Assembly: GCA_002070265.1 (NCBI GenBank)
Contig: MWCX01000035.1
Span: 1-36,013 of the forward strand
From: Bacteroidetes bacterium ADurb.Bin174
Lineage (GTDB): Bacteria > Bacteroidota > Bacteroidia > Bacteroidales > Paludibacteraceae
Direction: 5' to 3'
Length of the DNA: 36,013 nt
Below are positions 24,879 through 33,332 of the stretch, piece after piece. The translations under genes were made by a program, and so were the position numbers. Numbering within the stretch: the first letter of the stretch is position 1; every line of letters starts with the position of its first letter. The notes beneath the pieces were generated by a model. That model did no database searches. It had not been told where the DNA came from and saw only the letters and a program-made list of their open reading frames with translations.

Positions 24879-27569
24879 ATGCAAATCGAATTTCACATCC
24901 GTTTTCTAACGCATTGGGGCAACAACCTGAACTTGTTGCTACAGGAGCAAGACGAACATGGAAATCTCAGCTTGGTAAGTCGGCAGATGCATTGTGAAAA
25001 TAATTCTCACTGGAGTTATAAGTATGAGTTAAATAATCATCTTACTACTATCCGATACCAATATGAGTTGGTTGACAGTGTCAGTAAATCAATCCGGGAA
25101 TTCGGTAATTTGCGTGAAATACGTCTTCCCGCCGATGCGCAAAACGTAAAAATTTACGATTTCTGGCGTGAGGCAGTGGGTCAAAGTCCATTTGCTTCAG
25201 CTCTTTTCAGTCGTTGTTTTTTTAAAAGAGAAATACATACAATCAAGCATAAAACAAACGGAAATCTTACAATTAATCTTTTTGCACCTCAGATTGAGCC
25301 GACACAACATGTGGCTATTGTCGGCAATCAGGAAATATTGGGTTATTGGGATTTAAGTAAAAAACTTAGATTGGATGGATCTCGCTATCCGGTTTGGTCT
25401 GTCAACTTGGATGTACAACAAATCAACTTTCCTTTGGAGTATAAGTTTGTTGTGGTTGACACAGTTACCAATGAGGTGTTGGCATGGGAGGAGGGAGAAA
25501 ATAGAAACATAGCTTATCTTTCTCCAGACGCTCATCACATCATCAATGATGAAAATTTGCAGACTGCACTTCCTCGTTGGAGGGCTACCGGCGTTGCCAT
25601 ACCGGTTTTTTCACTTCGCAGCAGGCAAAGCTTTGGTGTGGGTGATTTTCATGATTTGAAACTGATGGTTGATTGGGCTAAGGCAACCGGACAACGCATG
25701 ATCCAAATCTTGCCGATTAACGACACAAGTTTAACCCATTCCAATTCAGATTCTTATCCCTATAATGCGGTGTCTGTTTATGCACTCCATCCCTTGTATT
25801 TGCGTCTTGAAGCCATGGGGAAAATAACAAACCGAAGTCTTAAAACTTATTTTAATCGGCAAAAAAAGATATTGAATAGTCAACCTGCTGTTGATTATCA
25901 AAATGTGATGCGTGTAAAATGGGAGTATTTTCGTGAACTTTACCGACAAACTGCTGAAGAACTTTTTAAAACACCGGCTTATAAACGATTTTTCAAGGAG
26001 AATAAATCGTGGTTGGTTCCTTATGCCGTGTTTTCTTATTTGAGAGACCAAAACGGCACGTCTAAATTTACGGATTGGCGTGAGTATTCCACCTATGATC
26101 CGGATGAAATTGAAAAATTAGCTTCTCGAAAGCATAAAGATTTTGATCAAATTGCCATTTATTATTTTCTCCAATTTCATCTTGATAAACAACTTAAAGA
26201 AGTGCATGAATATGCCTTGGAACAAGGAGTGGTCCTAAAAGGGGATATCCCTATCGGTGTAAGTCCGGATAGCGTGGAAGTGTGGACAGAGCCGGAGTTA
26301 TTCAACACCCATGCACAGGCGGGTGCTCCTCCTGATGACTTTGCGGTCAGCGGACAAAATTGGTCTTTCCCCACCTATAATTGGGACAGAATGGAAAAAG
26401 ATCAATACGGATGGTGGAAAAAACGCTTTCAGCAATTGGAAAAGTATTTTGATGCTTACAGGATTGATCATATTCTGGGATTTTTCCGCATATGGGAAAT
26501 ACCCGAAACCGATGTGTGGGCATTAAAAGGTCGGTTTAATCCGGCAATACCTCTTACGGTTGAGGAAATTAAGAAGAAGGGATTGTTGTGGGACAAGAAG
26601 ATATTTTTAAAACCCTATCTGAAAAAGCATGTACTGAAGGCTATATTTGGCAATCATACAACAGCCGTTATTCAGCAGTTTTTTGAGAAAGATGGAGGTG
26701 CCTGGCAATTTAAGCCGGAGTATGATACGCAAAAAAAGATACAGGCGCACTTTGCAGTTTTTGGTGATGCTATCAGTGCTGAAGATCGTTTGATAAGAGA
26801 TGGTTTGTACCAACTTCACAGTGAGGTTCTTTTTGTTGAAGATACGCATCATCCCGGCACTTACCACCCGCGTATAACCGTCGAAAAAACAATTTCTTAT
26901 CAGGAATTACCCGAATCAGATCGCAGATTGATTTACGATATTTATGTAGATTACTTTTATGTTCGCCACAATGCATTTTGGAAGGAGCAGGCCATGAAAA
27001 AACTACCTGCATTGATAGCATCTAACAAAATGTTGGCGTGTGGCGAGGACCTTGGCATGTTGCCCGATTCGGTTCCGGAAGTTTTGAGTAAACTTGAAAT
27101 TCTCAGTTTGGAGATCCAGCGCATGCCCAAGCAAAGCAATGTAACCTTTGCTCTTCCGCAGGATGCTCCTTATCTTTCCGTGTGTTCCACTTCAACGCAC
27201 GATATGACTCCCATACGTGCCTGGTGGTTGGAAGACAGACAACTAACGCAAAAATATTATAATGAGGTTTTGAATTTAGAAGGTGAAGCACCGGAACAAT
27301 GCGAACCTTGGATAGCAGAAAAGATCATTCGTCAGCATGTAGCGTCGAATGCCATGTGGGTGATTTTACCCTGGCAGGACTGGATGGCAATGGATGGAGA
27401 TTTAAGGTGGGAAGACCCTTGGTCGGAACGCATCAATGTGCCAAGCGACCCGCAGCATTTTTGGTCGTACCGCATGCACATGAACTTGGAAGACTTGCTG
27501 AAAGCCAAAGCATTCAATGAAAAAATAATGAAAATCAATAACAATAGAAAATCAACAAGATATGACTGA
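24879..27569 (+). CDS. malQ: 4-alpha-glucanotransferase, DPE2-like with CBM20 domains
   Basis: The 896-residue GH77 enzyme transfers alpha-1,4-glucan segments in maltose and glycogen metabolism. Two N-terminal CBM20-type starch-binding modules (about 1-95 and 118-215; VAIVGNQEILGYWDLSKKL is characteristic) precede the catalytic domain. There the nucleophile Asp530 (YRIDHILG), the acid/base Glu723 (CGEDLGMLPDSV) and the stabilising Asp775 (STHDM) are visible. The catalytic domain carries a long insertion between about 560 and 690. This layout matches plant and bacterial DPE2 and not the 500-residue E. coli MalQ. The start is the ATG at 24879; a TTG 6 nt earlier is in frame. Its stop overlaps purM by 8 nt. 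Confidence 0.92.
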   Translation: MQIEFHIRFLTHWGNNLNLLLQEQDEHGNLSLVSRQMHCENNSHWSYKYELNNHLTTIRYQYELVDSVSKSIREFGNLREIRLPADAQNVKIYDFWREAVGQSPFASALFSRCFFKREIHTIKHKTNGNLTINLFAPQIEPTQHVAIVGNQEILGYWDLSKKLRLDGSRYPVWSVNLDVQQINFPLEYKFVVVDTVTNEVLAWEEGENRNIAYLSPDAHHIINDENLQTALPRWRATGVAIPVFSLRSRQSFGVGDFHDLKLMVDWAKATGQRMIQILPINDTSLTHSNSDSYPYNAVSVYALHPLYLRLEAMGKITNRSLKTYFNRQKKILNSQPAVDYQNVMRVKWEYFRELYRQTAEELFKTPAYKRFFKENKSWLVPYAVFSYLRDQNGTSKFTDWREYSTYDPDEIEKLASRKHKDFDQIAIYYFLQFHLDKQLKEVHEYALEQGVVLKGDIPIGVSPDSVEVWTEPELFNTHAQAGAPPDDFAVSGQNWSFPTYNWDRMEKDQYGWWKKRFQQLEKYFDAYRIDHILGFFRIWEIPETDVWALKGRFNPAIPLTVEEIKKKGLLWDKKIFLKPYLKKHVLKAIFGNHTTAVIQQFFEKDGGAWQFKPEYDTQKKIQAHFAVFGDAISAEDRLIRDGLYQLHSEVLFVEDTHHPGTYHPRITVEKTISYQELPESDRRLIYDIYVDYFYVRHNAFWKEQAMKKLPALIASNKMLACGEDLGMLPDSVPEVLSKLEILSLEIQRMPKQSNVTFALPQDAPYLSVCSTSTHDMTPIRAWWLEDRQLTQKYYNEVLNLEGEAPEQCEPWIAEKIIRQHVASNAMWVILPWQDWMAMDGDLRWEDPWSERINVPSDPQHFWSYRMHMNLEDLLKAKAFNEKIMKINNNRKSTRYD

Positions 27570-28728
27570 TCAAAGATACGACCGTCGCGGCGTTTCTGCA
27601 TCGAAAGAAGATGTGCACAATGCCATTAAGAACACCGATAAAGGTTTATATCCCAAAGCTTTTTGTAAGATAGTTCCTGATTATTTGGGAAATGACCCCG
27701 AGTATTGCAATATCATGCATGCAGATGGAGCAGGAACGAAATCGGCATTGGCTTATGTTTACTGGAAAGAGACCGGCGATCTGACGGTTTGGAAAGGTAT
27801 TGCACAAGATGCCCTGATCATGAATGTAGATGATTTGCTGTGCGTGGGCGCTACTGATAATATTTTGCTTTCTTCCACCATCGGCAGAAACAAGAATTTA
27901 ATCCCCGGGGAAGTGATCTCGGCTATCATCAATGGCACCAATGAGTTGGTAAAAGAGTTGTCGGCAATGGGTGTCAATATTTATCCGACTGGTGGGGAAA
28001 CGGCTGATGTGGGCGATTTGGTGCGTACTATTATTGTTGACAGCACCGTTACTTGTCGTATGAAAAGAGCGGATGTAATTGACAATGCCAACATCCGTCC
28101 CGGTGATGTGATTGTCGGTTTATCATCCTCCGGACAGGCGACCTACGAGCAGGCATACAATGGAGGAATGGGCAGCAATGGATTGACCTCAGCCCGTCAT
28201 GATGTGTTTGCGCACTATTTAGCGACCAAGTTCCCCGAAAGTTTTGATCCTGCAATTCCTTTGGATTTGGTTTATTCAGGTTCGAAAAAACTGACTGATA
28301 TTATCGCAGGAACCGGTTTGGATGCCGGTAAGCTGGTGCTTTCTCCTACGAGAACCTACGCACCTGTTATAAAGAAAATACTGCAAGAGTTGCGTCCTGT
28401 CATTCATGGCATGGTGCATTGTTCAGGTGGCGCGCAAACTAAGATCCTGCATTTTATTGATAAGCTGAAAGTTGTAAAAAACAATCTATTTCCTCTTCCG
28501 CCGCTTTTTGAGTTAATACAGCAAGAATCCGGCACTCCCTGGAAGGAAATGTACAAGGTCTTCAATATGGGACATCGCATGGAGATTTACCTGCCGGCTG
28601 AGTATGCCAATCAAGTGATAGAGATTTCACGCTCGTTCAATATCAATGCTCAGGTGGTTGGGTATGTGGAGTATGCCGACAGTCCGGAATTATTAATTGA
28701 AAGTCCGTACGGAGCCTTTCGTTATTAG
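27562..28728 (+). CDS. purM: Phosphoribosylformylglycinamidine cyclo-ligase (AIR synthase)
   Basis: The 388-residue ATP-dependent enzyme closes the imidazole ring to make AIR in purine synthesis. The N-terminal MHADGAGTKSALAY and GGETADVGDLVRT segments and the C-terminal FNMGHRMEIY block are those of PurM/AIRS, with the DGAGTK phosphate-binding loop intact. At nearly 390 residues it is the longer form usual in Bacteroidota. It overlaps malQ by 8 nt although the pathways differ, and its stop overlaps the convergent marC-like gene by 4 nt. Confidence 0.93.
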   Translation: MTDQRYDRRGVSASKEDVHNAIKNTDKGLYPKAFCKIVPDYLGNDPEYCNIMHADGAGTKSALAYVYWKETGDLTVWKGIAQDALIMNVDDLLCVGATDNILLSSTIGRNKNLIPGEVISAIINGTNELVKELSAMGVNIYPTGGETADVGDLVRTIIVDSTVTCRMKRADVIDNANIRPGDVIVGLSSSGQATYEQAYNGGMGSNGLTSARHDVFAHYLATKFPESFDPAIPLDLVYSGSKKLTDIIAGTGLDAGKLVLSPTRTYAPVIKKILQELRPVIHGMVHCSGGAQTKILHFIDKLKVVKNNLFPLPPLFELIQQESGTPWKEMYKVFNMGHRMEIYLPAEYANQVIEISRSFNINAQVVGYVEYADSPELLIESPYGAFRY

Positions 28729-29318
28729 AGTTTGATTAAATAACTGATGTTGGTCGTAAAGAGCTTGACAGCTATTGCCAACAGAATGATCCCGAAGAAT
28801 TTTCTGATGACATAAATGCCGGCTTCTCCAATCAGTTTTTCAATGCGGTCGGTTGATTTTAATACCAGGTAAACGAAAGCCATATTGAGTATTAGGGCAA
28901 CGAGGATGTTTTCTACCCTGTATTCCGCCCTTAGGGCAACAAGGGTTGTAAAAGAGCCTGGTCCCGCTATCAGAGGAAAAGCCAAAGGAACAATAGAGAA
29001 AGTGTTTTTAGGAGCTTTGTAGCTTCGAAAAATTTCAATATCTAAGATCATTTCGATGGCAAAGATAAAAATTATCAATGCACCGGCCACGGCAAACGAC
29101 TCAATATCAACCCCAAAAAGTTTGAGAACACCTTCTCCCATAAACAAAAAGAAAATCAGAATGATCAGTGCAACCAAGCTTGCCCAAAAAGCATGAATAT
29201 TCTTGTTGTTTTTCTTGACATTGATGATGATGGGTGCTGAGCCAAGGATGTCAATGATAGCAAAGAGTACCATAAAGGCACTCGTGATTTCTATAAAGCT
29301 AAAATTTAAAGATCCCAT
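28725..29318 (-). CDS. MarC family integral membrane protein
   Basis: The 197-residue protein has six predicted transmembrane helices and the features of the MarC/UPF0056 family (FAIIDILGSAPIIINV near the start, FPLIAGPGSFTTLVAL in the middle). The family was once linked to antibiotic resistance in E. coli; that link was later disputed and its transport substrate is unknown. Its start overlaps the upstream GT2 gene by 13 nt, so the two are probably translated from one mRNA. Confidence 0.88.
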   Translation of the reverse strand: MGSLNFSFIEITSAFMVLFAIIDILGSAPIIINVKKNNKNIHAFWASLVALIILIFFLFMGEGVLKLFGVDIESFAVAGALIIFIFAIEMILDIEIFRSYKAPKNTFSIVPLAFPLIAGPGSFTTLVALRAEYRVENILVALILNMAFVYLVLKSTDRIEKLIGEAGIYVIRKFFGIILLAIAVKLFTTNISYLIKL

Positions 29319-30118
29319 TTTTTAATCAGTTTTTGATTGATTGTTTTCCTTTTGTGATCGCACAGCCATCCCCATTTATTGAAGTACTTGATCAAGTTCC
29401 AAATGTGAATGACCATCAGTTTGAAGTTTTTGTAAGAACCTTTGGCATGATGGTGCACTACAGTTACATGGGGGTAAAAAATTGTTTGATAGAATTCTCC
29501 TATTCTGCGCGTTAAATCAATATCTTCCGGATACAGAAAAAAACGTTCATCAAATAAACCCGCTTTTTGAAGCGCTTCTGTTCGCAACAGCATGCAACAT
29601 CCGGAAAGATAGGGAACTTCCATGATTTTATCATATCCGGAATTTCTCATTTCAAATCTCTTGGTTCTACGAATTATCCATTTCTCAGGAAGAAATCTTC
29701 TGAAGAATAAATCGAAAGGGGTAGGCAGCAGTTTGCAGAGATACTGAGTCTCGCCCGAAGGATACACCACTTTAGGCATCATATGCCCAACGTCGCTATG
29801 CTTTTCCATATAGTCAGTCATGGTTTTCAGCGCATCAGTCTCTATGATGATATCGGGATTGAGAATTAAATGATAGGTTACGCCTCCAGCCATTGTTTTG
29901 CGCAATGCGATATTGTGTCCGGCACCGTAGCCTATATTTCTACCGGTGAAAAAATAAGTCAATTTTTCCTGCTCAAACTTCTTAAAATCATCGGCAGGGG
30001 TAGGGGAGTTGTCAATGATGAATAGTTTGTTCAGCACCTCCGACCCCAAAATAGACCGAATCAACGACTCAGTTTCTTTGAGACTATGTTTGTAAATAAC
30101 GATTGAAACGTTGAGCAT
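29306..30118 (-). CDS. Family 2 glycosyltransferase (rhamnosyltransferase-like)
   Basis: The 270-residue protein has a GT-A fold without membrane helices. It begins with VSIVIYKHSLKETESLI, then FIIDNSPTP, the nucleotide-sugar-binding GYGAGHNIALR, the DxD-equivalent LNPDII (about 96-101) and the ED acceptor-site motif in FFLYPEDIDLTRRI. This resembles WbbL/RfbF-type rhamnosyltransferases used in LPS or polysaccharide synthesis; donor and acceptor are unknown. A -7 element (TACATTTG on the minus strand, 30166-30159) lies about 41 nt upstream. Confidence 0.85.
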   Translation of the reverse strand: MLNVSIVIYKHSLKETESLIRSILGSEVLNKLFIIDNSPTPADDFKKFEQEKLTYFFTGRNIGYGAGHNIALRKTMAGGVTYHLILNPDIIIETDALKTMTDYMEKHSDVGHMMPKVVYPSGETQYLCKLLPTPFDLFFRRFLPEKWIIRRTKRFEMRNSGYDKIMEVPYLSGCCMLLRTEALQKAGLFDERFFLYPEDIDLTRRIGEFYQTIFYPHVTVVHHHAKGSYKNFKLMVIHIWNLIKYFNKWGWLCDHKRKTINQKLIKKWDL

Positions 30119-30158
30119 AAATGACGATGATGATGCCGGTGGTTGATTGAATGTTTTG

Positions 30159-30166
30159 CAAATGTA
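30159..30166 (-). promoter_or_regulatory. -7 element before the GT2-marC pair
   Basis: The minus strand reads TACATTTG, matching TAnnTTTG, just after the rpsP terminator. No TTTG at the -33 distance. Confidence 0.4.
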
Positions 30167-30168
30167 AT

Positions 30169-30198
30169 AAAAAAAGCTGCCTAAAAAAATAGACAGCC
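30169..30198 (-). terminator. Terminator of rpsP
   Basis: Read on the minus strand, GGCTGTCTA (30198-30190), a 6-nt T loop, TAGGCAGCT (30183-30175) and a T run form a terminator 30 nt after the rpsP stop. The stem is nearly identical to the one after tRNA-Cys. Confidence 0.85.
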
Positions 30199-30228
30199 TC
30201 TTTCATATGTAGAGAAAATTAAGTCTTT

Positions 30229-30930
30229 TTATTCAGCCTTTGGCTCTTCTTCTTTTGCTTCGGGTGCAGCCTCAGCTTTCGGTTCTTCTTTTACTTCTTC
30301 AGCCTTCTCTTCTTTTGTTTCCGCAGGTTCTTCCGCTTTTGTTTCTACAGGAGCTTCTTCTTTAGTTTCTGCGGATGTTTCAGCTTTAGGCTCTTCCACA
30401 GGTGCAGGTGCTGCTTCTTCTGCCGGAGCTTTTTCTTGCTTAGCTCGTTCAGCATCTTCTGCGGCTTTAGCTTCAGCTTCCAATTTTGCGATTTCCGCTG
30501 CTTTGGCTTTGTTAACAGCTACTTCTGCGGCTAGGCGTTCTTTAGCAACAGCTACTTTTTTTGCTTCAATTTGTTTGATGGTTTTGTTTAGCTTACTTTC
30601 TTTAGAAGCTTTCCATGCTTCAAAGCGTTTTTCGGCTTCAGCTTCGTCAAACGCACCTTTCTTCACACCTTCTAATAAGTGTTTTTTCAACAATACACCT
30701 TCTGAAGAAAGAATATTCCGTACGGTGTCGGTAGGTTGTGCCCCTACCTGTAGCCAATACATGGCGCGATCGAATTGCAGCGTAATGGTTGAAGGATCAG
30801 TGTTTGGATTGTAAGATCCGATTCTTTCGATAAACTTGCCATCTCGTGGCGCACGACTGTCGGCAATGATGATGTGGTAATAAGCATACCCTTTGCGTCC
30901 GCGTCGTTGTAATCTAATTTTTACTGGCAT
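30229..30930 (-). CDS. rpsP: 30S ribosomal protein S16 with long acidic tail
   Basis: Residues 1 to about 85 are a normal S16 ([42 protein letters not shown]), which assembles early with 16S rRNA. The remaining roughly 150 residues form first a charged helical stretch and then a low-complexity Ala/Glu/Lys/Pro tail with imperfect ETKEEAP-like repeats. S16 is about 80-90 residues in E. coli; Bacteroidota have extended forms of about 180, and this one is longer still at 233. The tail is probably disordered and solvent-exposed. A promoter (TATCTTTG, minus strand 30991-30984) lies upstream. Confidence 0.93.
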   Translation of the reverse strand: MPVKIRLQRRGRKGYAYYHIIIADSRAPRDGKFIERIGSYNPNTDPSTITLQFDRAMYWLQVGAQPTDTVRNILSSEGVLLKKHLLEGVKKGAFDEAEAEKRFEAWKASKESKLNKTIKQIEAKKVAVAKERLAAEVAVNKAKAAEIAKLEAEAKAAEDAERAKQEKAPAEEAAPAPVEEPKAETSAETKEEAPVETKAEEPAETKEEKAEEVKEEPKAEAAPEAKEEEPKAE

Positions 30931-30961
30931 TTTTAATTATTGTTTAATGATTATACCTGAT

Positions 30962-31014
30962 GCTTTTTCTCGAAAAGCGGGTGCAAAGATAGAAAAAAGA
31001 TTTTGAAACGACAA
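30962..31014 (-). promoter_or_regulatory. rpsP promoter and 5'-end hairpin
   Basis: On the minus strand TTG (31014-31012), 20 nt, TATCTTTG (30991-30984). Initiation is expected near 30979, and a 6-bp hairpin (GCTTTT/AAAAGC with a 5-nt loop, 30978-30962) would then sit at the very 5' end of the mRNA. Confidence 0.6.
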
Positions 31015-31031
31015 TATAACCGCAATAGAAA

Positions 31032-31943
31032 TTAATTCTTTGAGGATGACGCGGTTCTCATAACCCAGGCATCTGAAAATTCATCGCTGTACATGCGGAG
31101 GTCTTCCATGAAACTAATGGCAGCACTGAAATCATTGAATGACCGGATGGATATTGTGTTAAGGTTGCCTCTAGGCACAATCTCAGCCGGATAATTTCTC
31201 TTGATCAAATCATTGCACACCATCTGTGCTTTCTCTTTTGTATAAAAAGCAGCTACTATAACTTTGTAGGTACGACTTGCTTTCATTTGGCTTTGAGTGT
31301 CGGGATGAGCTTGTTGTGCAAAGTCTGTATTTGCGTCTATATCGGACTCAATGGTTATCTCCGGTAAATTTACAAGTATTAATTTGCTGAAATCGGCTTG
31401 AACCACATCAGTTGTTTTATTCACTTTCGGTGGTAAAAGCAAGGAGAAAACGGCTAACAGAACAGCAACATATTTCATCACCTGATCACGTTTAAGTCTG
31501 ATGACAATTTCTTTCGAACGACCTTTGTCCTGTTTTTTTGGTAAAGATAATTTCTGTAACCTTAAGTTGAAGGGAATAAAAGGCGGGCAAAATGACGGAT
31601 TGAAGATCAGATTACGATTTTCATCCATCGTGAATGTACCGATACGACCAAATTCAAGACTTTTACCAACATGTAATTTATTTCGGAATTCTATTACTTT
31701 ATTGTTGATTATTTCGGTTGCTTTGCGGTAAGTAATACCTTTTGTTCGGGAAATTTCCAATGCCAACAGTCCGTCTTGCTGGTTCATCAATGGATTAAAA
31801 CTGATTGTGATGTGAGGAGGTAGTATGTTATTCCCCTCAACCTGAGCAGGTTGGTGCCGAATCACAAAACCGCCTAGTCCGGGCACAATGGCATGGTCGT
31901 TTGCAGCCAATAATTTTTCTATATTTTTAAAAATTAATTCCAC
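31032..31943 (-). CDS. HU-like (CCDC81-type) and SPOR domain membrane protein
   Basis: The 303-residue protein starts with two HU/CCDC81-like segments (about 1-60, IEKLLAANDHAIVPGLGGFV, and 65-130, with YRKATEIINNKVIEFRNKL and FGRIGTF), followed by a basic stretch, one transmembrane helix (about 155-171) and a C-terminal SPOR domain (about 222-297, YKVIVAAFYTKEKAQMV). SPOR domains bind denuded peptidoglycan at division sites, so this protein probably links an HU-like cytoplasmic domain to septal wall; DNA binding by the HU-like part is unproven. The start is GTG at 31943, matching the MxxIxxHIEKLL start of homologues. A -7 element lies 4 nt upstream. Confidence 0.82.
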   Translation of the reverse strand: MELIFKNIEKLLAANDHAIVPGLGGFVIRHQPAQVEGNNILPPHITISFNPLMNQQDGLLALEISRTKGITYRKATEIINNKVIEFRNKLHVGKSLEFGRIGTFTMDENRNLIFNPSFCPPFIPFNLRLQKLSLPKKQDKGRSKEIVIRLKRDQVMKYVAVLLAVFSLLLPPKVNKTTDVVQADFSKLILVNLPEITIESDIDANTDFAQQAHPDTQSQMKASRTYKVIVAAFYTKEKAQMVCNDLIKRNYPAEIVPRGNLNTISIRSFNDFSAAISFMEDLRMYSDEFSDAWVMRTASSSKN

Positions 31944-31947
31944 CTCG

Positions 31948-31955
31948 CAAAGGTA
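31948..31955 (-). promoter_or_regulatory. -7 element just before the HU/SPOR GTG start
   Basis: The minus strand reads TACCTTTG, ending 4 nt before the GTG start codon at 31943. No clear -33 element. Confidence 0.45.
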
Positions 31956-32158
31956 TAATAAAAGTTTGAAATATTTTTAGTCGGATTTTGTAACTTTTTT
32001 AGAGAAAATCAATACAAATCGAATGTTTGGGAAAATCTTTTAAATACAATTTATAACATTCATTGAATTAATTTAATTTCAACAATATTATGAAACATCA
32101 GGAAAAATTCCGATATTTGTGCCCTCGAAAAAAGATTATTTAAAATTTAGTTAACACA

Positions 32159-33307
32159 ATGACAGACAATGAAAAAAGGCAAAGTCATCCCAAGAGAACG
32201 GGAGTCGATGCCGGCCGTGACGGTAAAATGTTTGAAAAAAATGACCTAAAACCAGTGTCTAAAGGTTCTCACGTACCTTCTAATTATTCTTCAGATCGTC
32301 CGAGACGAAACGATGAAAAGTATGCAAAATCTAATTATGAGAAAAGACATCAGGATAAGTCTTCTTTTCATTCAGAAAGAAAATTCGACCAAAAACCTTC
32401 AAGCGGTCGAGCCAGATTTTCAGTTAAAAAGCAAATCAATCCTAATAGTACAGAATATGTAGAAACTCGCTTTGATAACAGTGGAGGTGAAAGACGTCGT
32501 CCGAGGATCAGAACAGCGGATTACAATCCTAATGCGAAATACAGCAAGAAAAAGCAAGCCGAATACAGGAGGGATGAGATAGACCCTACCAAGCCCATTC
32601 GACTGAATAAGTTTTTGGCCAATGCCGGTATTTGCTCTCGTCGTGAGGCTGATGAGTTCATTGCAGCAGGAGTTATCACGGTTAATGGCGAAGTTGTAAA
32701 AGAAATGGGAGTGAAAGTACTACCTACTGATAAGGTGATGTTCCACAATCAACAGGTACGTATTGAAAAGAAAGTTTATATCCTTTTAAACAAGCCTAAA
32801 GATACTGTTACAACGGCTGAAGATAATTTAGACAGACGTACCGTACTTGATATTGTTAAAAATGCATGTAGTGAAAGAATTTATCCGGTAGGCCGGCTTG
32901 ACAGAAATACAACCGGTGTGTTGTTGCTTACCAATGACGGTGATTTGGCTTCACGCTTGACACATCCCAGGTTTGAGAAGAAGAAAATTTATCATGCAGT
33001 TTTAGATAAACCACTCGAAATACCCGATTTCGAATCTATTTTATCCGGAGTTATGTTGGATGATGAAAAAGTTGCTGCCGATGCGCTTGATTTTATCAAA
33101 GATGATGATTTCAGACATTTGGGTATTGAAATACATTCCGGACAGAACAGGGTGATTCGTCGGATTTTTGAAAAATTAGGATACAAGGTAGTGCGCTTAG
33201 ACCGGGTCTTCTTTGCCGGGTTGACCAAGAAAAATTTACCACGCGGGAAATATCGTTTTCTTACCGAACGTGAGGTAAATATGCTAAAAATGGGGGCGTA
33301 CGAGTAA
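32159..33307 (+). CDS. rluB: 23S rRNA pseudouridine synthase (RluB/RsuA family) with basic N-terminal extension
   Basis: The 382-residue protein has a disordered, Arg/Lys/Ser-rich extension (1 to about 145), an S4 RNA-binding domain (about 148-195, RLNKFLANAGICSRREADEFI) and a RsuA-type catalytic domain with Asp248 in GRLDRNTTGVLLLTNDG. RluB modifies helix 89-90 region uridine of 23S rRNA; the choice between RluB, RluE/F and RsuA is made from the S4 domain and overall pattern, not proven. The extension probably adds RNA affinity and is common in Bacteroidota. It is 25 nt upstream of mtgA. Confidence 0.85.
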   Translation: MTDNEKRQSHPKRTGVDAGRDGKMFEKNDLKPVSKGSHVPSNYSSDRPRRNDEKYAKSNYEKRHQDKSSFHSERKFDQKPSSGRARFSVKKQINPNSTEYVETRFDNSGGERRRPRIRTADYNPNAKYSKKKQAEYRRDEIDPTKPIRLNKFLANAGICSRREADEFIAAGVITVNGEVVKEMGVKVLPTDKVMFHNQQVRIEKKVYILLNKPKDTVTTAEDNLDRRTVLDIVKNACSERIYPVGRLDRNTTGVLLLTNDGDLASRLTHPRFEKKKIYHAVLDKPLEIPDFESILSGVMLDDEKVAADALDFIKDDDFRHLGIEIHSGQNRVIRRIFEKLGYKVVRLDRVFFAGLTKKNLPRGKYRFLTEREVNMLKMGAYE

Positions 33308-33332
33308 ATACGAGTAAACTTGAAAGCCTGTC

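Noticed and set aside
28725-29318. MarC as an antibiotic-resistance gene
   Set aside because: The family name is historical; nothing here links it to resistance and its substrate is unknown.
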